From Saccharina japonica (Eukaryota > Sar > Phaeophyceae > Laminariales > Laminariaceae), in contig MEHQ01001731.1 in the NCBI GenBank assembly GCA_008828725.1, forward strand, positions 441,362-505,361: 64,000 nucleotides of DNA, read 5' to 3'. Under the pieces are notes generated by a model. It searched no databases and had not been told where the DNA came from. It was given only the letters and a program-made list of their open reading frames with translations. Each line of letters starts with the position of its first letter. Within the stretch, counting starts at the first letter, position 1. Below are positions 36,401 to 48,400 of this stretch, piece by piece. The position numbers were made by a program, and so were the translations under genes.

Positions 36401-39400
36401 CGTACTTGCCGTAGCGTGGACAAAATCATGTCGCGGCGGTGGGGGTGTACTCATTAGCCACATGTCATGCATGGCCGTACTATAGTATTATCATAGACCC
36501 TTGCACCCCCTACAATGTCGGGACGGAGCGGGGGTGTACTCGATGTTCATACGTGGCCGTAGTCGTATGACCATAGACCCTCGCACCCCCTACAATGTCG
36601 GGACGGAGCACGTCGGGTTTTCACCGACCAGACAGACATGGATTAGTTGCACCAAAAGCGTGAAAGCGCCATGAGGTATTCGGCGAGTCGCATGAAGGGT
36701 GAGCTGGATCCTACTAAGAACCGCCTGTTGTGAGGCGGACTTTCCTGCATACATAAGGATACTGACAGCGTCGAGTTTAATTCGGGGGTGCAGGAGCGGT
36801 CAAGGCGCTTGGAGGCGCGCCGGGAAGGCGAGCGCAAGCGCAGGGAAAGAGAGGCGGCGGAGTTGGAGGCGAGGCGGGCAGAGGCCGAAGAAAGGGCGAG
36901 GATGAAGGTACGACCGTAGCCTCATCTGAGGGCATCTTCTCCTCTGATGGGGTGCAAAAGTGTGCGTGTTGACCAAGATGCCTAGAAACACATGTCAAGG
37001 AAGGCAAAACGTACGCAGCGCTGTCAAGGGTGTATGGCCAGGTGTTTCCACACTAAAACCTACATACATTAGTAGTTGGTGTCAGTCAAGGCATGTCAAG
37101 GCAAAAGTTGCTGTCTGTCACCGGGTGAAAGTGTGCTGTCTCCTGGTATCTTTGGTGTTGACGTTAGCGCTCAAAGGTGGTTTGCTGCTCGACATCTAAC
37201 AGAAATGGATCCCCCTCGAGCACAAATTGTGTGCGATTAGCGAATGACAAGGCAAAGGGCAACAAATAACCTAACGTCGGCGGCTGCCTACTTTCCAGCA
37301 GAGGCGCCCCTCTGTGTCCCGAAATATAAGGACCACTCTGCCCCGAAATATAACGACCAGTCTGTCCCGAACACTATGGATCACTTTCTTCTATCATCCC
37401 ACCTACTTTCTTCGCCCTCCTTTGTTCTCTCCTTCCTACGAGTCGTAACTCAGACCCGGGGTCACAAAGTAGACTCTTCTCCCTCCTCCCTACTGCAATA
37501 CTCGTACGTGCCTTGCATTTTTATCGCGAGAAGACTACAGCCCTTTTCCCTCGTCGACTCGCATCGAACCGTCCGAAAAATAAGGACCAATCTGTCCCGA
37601 AATATAAGGAGCACTCTGTCCCGAAATATAAGGACCACCCTGTCCCGAAATATAAGGAACATTCTCTGTCCCGAAATATAAGGAACGTTTGTATATCACC
37701 ATTTAACCCAAGCGGTTCTTATATTTCTGGACAGCGTGGCAAGGGTTGTGTGGTCCTGAGGACGCCATCCAGCTGAGCTGCAAGTAGGCATGCACGCACC
37801 CAAGAAACATCGGCATTTTGCATTGCACGAGGGGTCATCAACGTGTCTGATCATCGAATAATCTTTTTCTCGGCCTTCGTTTGGTGCAGAACCCCTGTCA
37901 CAACCGATCGCGTGGCAGGTAAAGTTAACATGAATCGCGAACACCCGAGGGCCTTTTATTAAATTTGGTTTTGGAAATTCCCCCGTCTGAACCCGCGCCC
38001 GTCCCCCATCCCAATTTGGGAATCCCCCGTCCCCCCCCCCCTGTCCCCTGCTACTGTTGCGCGCCACACACGGCATGTTGCTGAAAACCATGCAGGTGGA
38101 CTACAACTACACAGGGGACGAGCAGGCGCAGGGTTTGGCGAAGCTAGTGGAGGCTGCCACGGTTTACGACGCGACTGGGCCTGCCTGTCTCGGCCTTGGG
38201 GCATTTCAGGTAACTGTATATATCAGATTTACCGTACGTGGTGAAGTGTCGTGGCTAGTGCTACGGTAGCGGCACTACCCCCATTTACGAGCGAATACGA
38301 GTTTATAATTTTGGCGGCGAAATAAATGGTTGAAGTCGTTTTTTGCTTGAGTAAGCAGTTGATTTTGCGGAAGCCATTTTTTTACTCGGTTAAAAAGTTG
38401 ATTTTTTTAGGAAGCTGTTTTTTTAGTCGATGAAACAGACGTTTTGTTTAGAAAGCATTTTTTAATACTTGAAACCAAAGGTTTTGGCTGAAAGCCTTTT
38501 TTTCGTGCACACAAGTTGACGATAGTTGCAAATAGCCTGCCGCGCGAGTTCCTAGCGACAGCTAACCCTGTACTATTGTTTGTAACTGTCTGTGGTCAGT
38601 TCGTGCGTTGTGACAGTCGCTTCTTCCGCTTAAAACCAAGCAACGTTTTCGGTCGCAAAAAAAAACTTATAACCACAGTAAATATCGGCTTCAGCCATTC
38701 CGAAAAGGGGTTCGGTTTTATTGGCGTCGTCACAAAGGAAACTCGCAAGCACCTGCGTTACAGTTTTATGTACGTATAATAGGTCGTGCTCTCGTACAGT
38801 TGTTTTGTAGACACTACGTATGGTATGACCTTTATTCTTAGTTTTCCGGACATCGCATGTATCCTTGCCTGCCCGTGATGAGTCACTTGACACTTTGTCG
38901 AGGCGATGCGCCTCGGACTAATCGAACAACTCGCATACATACATAAGTCGGTGGAAGAGTTTGGTTTCACAATGGATCCATAAGCTCCCTTCGGTTTATC
39001 CCACGATGCGCGCTAGGATAGGGGGAGCTTGATTGGTTGATCGATTGGTTGATTGATTGATCTGTTGGTTGATTGATTGATCGGTTTGTTGGTTGATTGA
39101 TCGATGTGGTGTGATGTGATGTGATGCGATTGATTGCTTGTTTGATTGATTGATGTGATGTGATGTGATGTGATGTGATGTGATGTGATTGATTGATTGA
39201 TTGATTGTTTGATTGATTGGTTGATTGGTTGATTGATTGGATTTGAGTTTTTTTTTTTATCAGATTTTATTGATTTTATTGATTTATTGATTGATTGGTT
39301 GGTTGATTGATTGATTGATTGGTCGGTTGATTGATTGATTGATTGATCGGTTTGATGGTTGATTGATCGATGTGGTGTGATGTGATGTGATGCGATTGAT

Positions 39401-42400
39401 TGCTTGTTTGATTAATTGATGTGATGTGATGTGATTGATTGATTGATTGATTGATTGGTTAGTTAATTAATTGATTGATTGGTTGATTGGTTGATTGATT
39501 GGATTTGAGGATTTAATTGATCAGATTTTATTGATTTTATTGATTTATTGATTTATTGATTTATTGATTGATTGATTGATTGGTAGATGGATTGATTGAT
39601 TGGAATTGAGAATTTTATTGATCATATTTTATTGATTTTATTGATTGATTGAATGATTGCTTGATCGGTTGATTTGTTGATTGGTTGATTGATTGATTGA
39701 TTCCTCACTTGATGTACCCCTATCGCAAGCACGGTTCAGGACCGCTTTTGTACCAAACCCTCCTAACATAAAGTATTGACATTGTCCCTCATCAACCGCG
39801 GTCGCGCCGTTTCCAGGGGGACAACATGACGCCTCACATGTTCAGAGAGCAGCTGAGGAAAGTGTTCAACATCAAGCTCACCCCCACGGTGGGTGGTTTA
39901 GTCGTTACCTACTACTGTCTGTACGTAGGGTTCTCATCTCGTTTAGCTTGCGAAAAGTATGCGGACAGCTTGCAACACGGATTCAAGTCAATAATTAATA
40001 AGAGCATTTGATGAGAAGAAAGGGGTAAGGGCAGCAAATGGAGTAGATAAGCTCAAGCCGGAACTAGGTACAGAAAGGAGTAAACCTTGTGCAGAGGGTT
40101 CTTTTTTTGTTTCCGGGGTTTTCTTCTTTCGGAGTGCTTTTAAGTGATCAATGTTGAAGCTACTGTAATGGCTACACATTATCGGATGCCAAGGATACTA
40201 CTGAGAATAAAAGATAATTCCAACACCCGATGAAGATGATAAAAAATGGGAGTACGTATATACCCACTTGGGACTAAATTGAACGTACGATTCTATTACG
40301 TAAGGTTGTTTTATTTGTTTCGTATTCTTTTTGTCTCATGGAAACGGGTTCATGTCAGAACAACAACAGCAACAGCATCATCACCCGACACGACTATGCC
40401 ATTGGATAAAATAAGAACGACAACAACAAGAGCAGCAGCCAACAACAACAGCCGCCAACAGCAGCAACAAACAACAACAACCGCCAATAATGTGCCATTG
40501 AGTGTTTAGCCTACGGATTTAAGCTCATACCGTGCCAATGGTTGCACACATCATGATCTATAAGCAGTAGATATTTCAGGGCAGATATCTATTCCCGAAC
40601 TTGTATGATCTACTGTAGCTCATGTTGCCGAGTGGGACCCGTGCAATCGGCCCCGATGGTCTAGAGGTAACCTCGAACGCTTCTGAACGTTGATGTCTGG
40701 AGTTCGAATCTCACGTGGGTCGGACTTTTGAGTTTATTTGCAAAAAAAAAAAAAAAAAAAAACGGAATCAACTGCTGAGAGCGCCAATTAATAGTAGCGT
40801 GGGTAGGCGCAATTCGATGCGAGTCGACGAGGGAAGGAAAGGCTGAAGTCTTCTCGCGATAAAAATGCAAGGCAAGAACCGTAGTGGGGGAGGAGGGAGA
40901 GGAGCCTACTTTGTGACCCCGGATCTGAGTTACGACTAGGGAGGAGAGAGAAAGGAAGGGAGAAGATAATAAATGGGATGGACAAAAAAAAAAAAAAAAA
41001 AAAAAAACTGCATGATCTAAACACACGTTTCCTGGGTTGGATCTGTACTGTACAGATCCTACGCAACGTATCTTAACGGCAGGTTAAGATCCAAATGATC
41101 TACTGTAGATAATGATCTATCCCATGTGTGCAACGGATGATCTAGATCGTGATCTATCTGATTTGTGCAACGGATAATGTAGATCATGATATGTCCGATG
41201 TGTGCAACATATGATCTAGATCATGATCTGTCCCATCTGTCTCTTCTGTCCCAGGAACTTGGAGCGGTGATGAACAGGTTCGACAAGGACGAAGACGGCA
41301 CGGTGGACGTAGTAGAGTTCACCAAGATGTTTTTCAAGATGGGTTTCGAGGAGAGAACGAAGCGGACGAAGGAACGAAGGGATGCCGAAGCGGTGAGGAC
41401 AGAGGGGGGGGGTATTCGGTGTATGAAACCACCACCCCCGGTGATAAGTATGCTGGGTTTTGGTTTTTAATTCCCGGGGGTGGTATCCTGCGGTGGGGTG
41501 GTATCTAAAGAACGCCGGTGTTATTTGGCACTACAGGTACTATGGTATGTTTTAGTCAGAATCATCAGTATATATCACCGGGGGTGGTTTCTGACGGCAG
41601 GGTGGTATCTTAAGGAAGGGTGTTATACTATTGTAGGTCACATACAATGCTGTTGGAGGAGATATGGGACAGACCTGAGTTTGGCTCCCAGATATATTGT
41701 GTTTCGCTTACTTGGTGGTGTCTGCGTAGTAGCTACAATCGGGGGGGGGGGGGTTGATCAAGCGCATGGTAGTCTACAAACATTAACGAACTAAGAACAA
41801 CGTGGAAGGAGAAAAAAACAGGGGTAAGTACCCTTGCCAGGTACCCTGCTGTAGGCAAGGATGCACAGCTCAGATAGATAATCGATTCCTACTTCATGGT
41901 CTAGATCTCTTCGGGCAGGTGATCTGTATGATCTATATGATCTGTATGATCTAGTTCGTGTTGCCGAGTGGGAACCGTATAACCTGCGTGATGCAGGACA
42001 TGTTTCCTGGGTTGGATATGTGCTATACAGATCCTACACAGCATCTCATAAAGGAGGTTTTTGGCTAGATGATCTGTAGATGATCTATCTGGACATGATC
42101 TATATGTCTGACGTGTGCAAGGGAGATAATAATTCATATGTCGGACAGGCGAGATCCCCTTTTTTGTGATCAAGCTTTTTCAGAGCAAATGTACATACTG
42201 TATAGTATCTGCAATCCAATCGTATCTAATATCTAAATCATTTTGGCCGGGTGGGGTCTATATGGTCTGTATGATCTGTATGATATGTATGATCTGTATG
42301 GCACGGATCTTAGCGCACAGAGTTCACAGGGTGGGATCTGTACGATACAGCTCTTCCGCACAACGTATCATACATATAACGGCAAGTATAGGAGCTAGAT

Positions 42401-45400
42401 GGTCTAGATCATGATTGATGTGTCCGATATGTGTTAGCATTTTCTCCGACCTAAGCAACATACATGATCTAGATCGTGTGATCTAGATCGTGTGACCGAG
42501 ATCGTGTGATCTAGATCGCGTGATCTAGATCGTGTGATCTAGATCGTGTGGTCTAGGTCGTGTGATCTAGATCGTGTGATCTAGATCGTGTAATCTAGAC
42601 CATGATCTAGATCGTGGTCTATGGTCGTGATATAGAACGTGTGATCTAGATCGTGGTCTAGATCGTCATCTGTCCAAAACCTCATAAAAGAAACATGCGC
42701 TTTTCGTGGATCAAAACAACAAAAACAGCCAATCGGATGTTGTTCATCCATCCCTAACCGAGCGAACCTCTACTACCTGCCGAATCGATCCAGCAACGGG
42801 AGGCCCTTCTGAAGGAAGAGGAAAGGCGAAGACACCTGGAGAAACAGCGCCAAAACGCCTTAAAAATAAGCAGTTCGTTCTCAGAGGAGCACCACGCATC
42901 TGCCATGGCCAAGATCACGAAGGCTGCTGCCAGGTGAACGAACGTCACACACACAACATCCACAATGTCGTGAGGGCAGGCATGGGGACGGGGGGGGAGG
43001 CAGGGGCAAGGAGAAGGGGGGCGGGGGGGGCGGGGGGGGGCGTGCTCACTTGTTACTTGCCTTATTACCGGGGGACCATAGTAAATAGGACCAAATATTG
43101 TTAGTAAAAGTAGTAAAATATATACCGGTAGGTTTTAGTCTGTACCGAAGGTCCTGTTTAGTATGATCCCCCGTTATAGTAATTTGACCATTGATCACGC
43201 ATCCCTTTCGAGACGGAGCATGTGGGGGGGGTGTTCTCATGCCATGCATGGCCATAATCGTCGTTCGTAGGGCCACAGAGGGAGGGGGCAGGGGATAAGC
43301 CTTGTTGCTGGTGTTGCTCAGTTTTTTTTTTCTGTGAGACGCCATGGCCAAGATCACCAAGGCTGCTGCCAGGTGAGCGCACGTCACACGCTGCATCCGT
43401 GTCATGGTGGTGGTTTCCGTCTATGCGCACGTTCGAGGAAAACGGGTATTATTTTGTTATACAACCGCGAAGCATATACCGTCTAGGCGCACGTTCGAGG
43501 CAAACGGGTATTATTTGGTTGACCGTGAAATATGTCTGCAGGCCTTGTGATCCTATCAAACCAAATCGTATTTTTAATAGCTCAAATCACTAATTAGTTA
43601 TTTCCATCCACCCGTAGTGGACGAGGAGGGAAGAAAGGGCGGGAGTCTTCTCGCGATAAAAATGGAAGGCACGAACCCTAGTGGGGAAGGAGGAGGGAGG
43701 AGAGCCTACCCTTGCGACCCCGGATCTGAGTTACGACTAGGAAGGGGAGAGATAAAATAAGGGCAAATACAGTAAATGGGATGAAACAAACAGCCAAAAA
43801 ACACACAAACGAGTACATACAGGGGACGTAAAGGTATAGTCTATATGGCTACCGACCCGATCCAATCGGGCCCAAGCCAACTCACAGCAAGCAGTGGTAG
43901 CGATTGTTGATGTTATTGAGCGCCGTCTCATTTGGTCTACTACAGCAGACGTCAAACCAACCCGGTCCAGTCCGCTCGAATCCAATCCGCAGCAAGCAGC
44001 CCCTGTCTCCTATGGTACCCTGGATGTTTTAAAGCCCCTGCCTTGGATATCATTAACAATTTTTTTTTGCCAGATACGACAAGACCCATCCCAGCGCTGT
44101 CAACCTGGACGCGTTCGATGGAGCAGAGATGGAACCTCACGTGTTCCGCGAGCAGCTCAAGAGGGTGAGAATGTAAACATGTTTCCACAACATCGGACAG
44201 ACAGATCGACGACCGATCCCCACAGTTCATGATCTACTCGTAGACATTTCAGGAGAGGTGTACCTCAGATTTTGTATGTATGGTCTACGTACAGTAGCTA
44301 ATGTTAGTGGGTGAGGGGCGTATACTCTGCATGGTATACTCTGCATGGTATACTCTTACGGAGAAAACCATCTTATTATCTTGATTACAGTATACGGATC
44401 ATATTTTTCTTGACTACGTACAGTATACGGATATTACTATCTTGATTACAGTATACATATGTTATCATCTTGATTATAGTACAATGATCTTAGTATCTTC
44501 ATTACACTATAAGGTAAGCTAATTTGAGAACTAAGAAGATCATGATCACCCCAACGATTTGTGTGACCATCACGAACATCATGACGATCACGATCACCCA
44601 AAAGATCATCGCTGTATATACGTACCAATAGCTGAATTACACCATAATCAATCAGCGTCATGAGGGCTGAATTGCAGCGGGCGGCAACGGGGTACGTATG
44701 TCATTTTGACTGCGTACGTGCTCCCGCCGCCATCACGCGGAATCGCCGCCACACCACACACAGGCCTTTGCTATTAAGCTGACGCCTCCGGAGCTGGGCG
44801 CGACGATCCACACGTTCGACAAAGATGGTGACGGGCTAGTCAGCTGCCCGGAGTTTCTCCGGACATTCTTCAGGCTTGGTGAGAACACGTGCTTTTGGTA
44901 TTATAGGTGTGATATGGAGTGTCATAGGGGTATAGATCACCCGAATTTTTTTAGAAATTTCTGGGGCTCCCAACGACGCGTGCTATATACGATAGGGGGT
45001 ACTGTACCGTTTTTAGGCTAAATTAGTTTATCAATGACAGGGCTCCCTGACCCACAAATCGTCGGCATGCCATTCTTACTTTTTCCACGTATGTCATGTT
45101 TCGTATTCCTAGACTATGGGATTGTTTGTCGGGATACGCTTTTATTGTAGTTTTTTTTTAATTGAAATCAGTTTTTGAGTTAGTGTTACTTAGTAAAGAG
45201 CTCCTCGAGGGAGAAACCTCATAATAAGCAAAATGGTGCACCTCTCCCTTAGCACGTGTCCAACTTGAGAAGCCAACAACCGACTCAGATAAACGTTTTA
45301 AATCCTTAAGCGTGCTGCACAATCGCACGGGCTATATATATATATTCAGACATATATGTTAATACTAGGCTCCGCCGTGCGTTCAGGTCGTCATGTATTC

Positions 45401-48400
45401 GTACTCGTGGGTTCGAATCCCACGGTGGTCACCAATGTTAATACTAGGCTCCGCCGTCGTCGTTGCTGCCGCGTAGAAGTCGCCTTGGAGAGGTCCCGGA
45501 GCGATGGTCCCTTGTAGCCGTCGTTACGGTCGACGTAACCGAGCACAGTTCTTTCTTATGATTAGCAAGGAGAAATGCTACCGCCGTGTTACACGGCGGG
45601 TCTATTATAGTTCTGGCACCGTGAGGGGTTCATCGAACCACACCTCAGTCGGGCATTAAGGATGGAGGAACATCGAGTCAGCTTGAGGGGAGAGGTCAAC
45701 GCTCAGCGGACCTCTAACGCCCTCAGATCCGGTCTGGCCGGATCTTTGGTGCTTGACTTTGTGATGTATCCGTCCATGCGTACGTGTTCTGAGATCTACG
45801 ATAGATACGTCTAACCCTCACCGTCACATATATATATATATATATTCAGACATATATATACTTCGTATATATTCTAGGCATCTATCGAACAACCGCATCG
45901 GCTTTTACCTGGTTGATACCATCGCTACACCAGTCCTTCCTTACAATAGCCCCCTCATGTTGAGCCATACTCTTATTATGCTCCCCAAGTTGGCGTATGT
46001 TCGTCGCCAAGTATTCTGGTCTGGTTGGAAACATCTTTCATGTCTGAAGTCATCGGATTTTTGGACTCCATTTTGATCGTGGATCGTATGCTTGGAACAA
46101 GCGCGACATATCAGTGTCAGACGGCAAAAGGAACACGAAAAAAAAAAAAAAAATTAATTTTTCCAAAATCACCCGCCTCCGACCTGCGACTCATTACGGC
46201 AGAGGCTTTATTTTTATTTCAAATCCTGCGGAGGATGGGGGAAAAAAAGAAAGTCTAAGCTCACCACTCTACCACATATTTAATGTACGTTTGGGCATTG
46301 TTTCTTCTTCTTGTTACTGCTGCCCCACCATGCTGTTTCAATCCACAAAAAACATTATTACATTATTTTTCCTTCCGACAATGTGCAGGGCATTATTTAT
46401 TCTGAATGAAGAAGCTGACACAATTCGTCGAATACCACAGACCAATCTCATCCACCCGATTCTCCTCCCTTGAGTGTATGTACTCAATAGAATACGCACT
46501 ACATACCACCCTTTACCCAAAATATTGTACCTGCTATACAGTACAGGACACCTAATAAGAAACAGGCCAACAAGAAAGCCAGGATGAGATTTAGAGGAAA
46601 ATAAGAAATTCGATAGTGGTTATCTTGAAGTTAGTGTAGAAAGCACCCTCTTTCAAATAAGAAATCCAGCCTGGACCAGATTTCCTGTTTCTTATTAGGT
46701 ATCCTGTACTGTATATCTACATTTTTTTTTGTTTTAGGGTTCGACGCGAAAAATGCAGCGAGTGCGCGAAGAAGAAAGCGAGACCGCGAAATGGCGGGGA
46801 AGGCCAGGGAGGAAGCCGCTGAAAAGGTATGCAACGCTAACGCTTGAGAACAAAAACGGGTGTACATTCGAGCTGTCAAGCTTATACATACGTCGAAGAA
46901 TCACAACAAAGTAGCTCCAACTGCGATTCGTTGCCTTGGGTCGGTCGTACTAACTTTGACACTGCTGTATGCTCGATTCAACGGCTCTTAACGAACAGTT
47001 CTATCTAGGACAACGGTAACCTGTCTTGAAAAGTGTCGGCCACTATATTAACAGTGGTCGATTTTCCCGGTTATGTGAAAGCAGGAATTACCTGCAACTG
47101 CTGTAACGAATAAAAAAGTCAATCGCCAATAGGATATCATATTCATACAACGACTAATGTGTTTTGTAGAGCCTGCAAAATCGGGAACAATCGGGAAAAT
47201 GTCAGCCGGAGTAGGCTGGAGAAGAAGTTTAAGCCGCAGATATACGTATGTAGGGCAGGCTTGAAACAAACCTGAGCTTGACGGAACCGCGTAGCATTCC
47301 ATTCACGATTTTTTCGCGGTGAGGTTTCGGGTGGTTTTTAAAGCCCCCTCTCGCCTCCGATGTTTGGGCGGATATCTCTGTTTTCAAAATGCCGAACGCG
47401 TACATTATAAGGAGCGGGAGATAGCATGTCTAGCGGCGCTGAACGTGAGCGATAACTTCGACGACGAAGACAGGGCTTCTGCCATGTCCAAGATCGCAGA
47501 GGCGGCATCGAGGTGACTCCCCTTACAGTAGCAGCATTGCCTTCGATACCACGTGGAAACCCTTACGCGTAGGAGGGTCAAGGATCTTACGACCCGGCCA
47601 TCTCTTAAACTCATTTACAACTATTTTCGGATTGTGGAGATATGATAAGGGTTGTTTTCAACAACAAAAAACGAACACTCGCCGAACTGGCGCCAAGTTT
47701 TGGCAAGTTATAATTTTCACAAGTCTTGCTAAAAGCTTTGCCAAATAATAAATAAAAAAAATTGTCAATTTTCCACAAGCTTGCCAGCGAAGGGTTTGGT
47801 GGGGAATCTCCTGCAAACGTTACTTTCTCCATACAAATGCCGAAAAGTTTGTCCTCAAAAATTGTGGGTGCAGTTTGTAGAAGGTCGAGCTCTCCTCCTC
47901 TTTGTACCCCTCTCCCGCGAAAAAAAGACGAATACGTACTTGAAAAACAAAAACACACGAGCTGCCTGTGGGACTGAATGGGCTTGACGGAACGCCCTCA
48001 TGCCGCCACGCGCCAGCAGACTTGGCGACTAAAGTCAGCTTCGTAGTCGGTTTCATCGCCTGGTGATTAGTTATTAGTCGTAAATTCCTGCTGATTCACA
48101 GTCCTAATTATGTTTATTAAGTTTTTGCCCCTCTCCCCCCACAGCCAAAGGTACAACTAAAACCATCTGAGCTGTCTGGGACTGAATGGGTTCGAAGAAA
48201 CTGACTGGGTTCGAAGGAGCCCTCATGCTCCCACGCGCCAGCCGATGTGGGGACTAAAGTCACCCAGCCGGTCCCGCCACCAAGCGATTAGTTAGTGGTC
48301 GTGAAATCCTGCTGATCGACAGTCCTAACAGTCCTATTATCTTTGTGTCCCCTCTCCCGCAAAAAAAAACTAAAAGTACGACAAAAACCACCGGGGCTAT

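Noticed and set aside
45406..45434. tRNA gene with CCA end
   Set aside because: Only a T arm and one acceptor strand are present. There are no D or anticodon arms and no pairing strand. Position next to an LTR start explains it as a primer-binding site.
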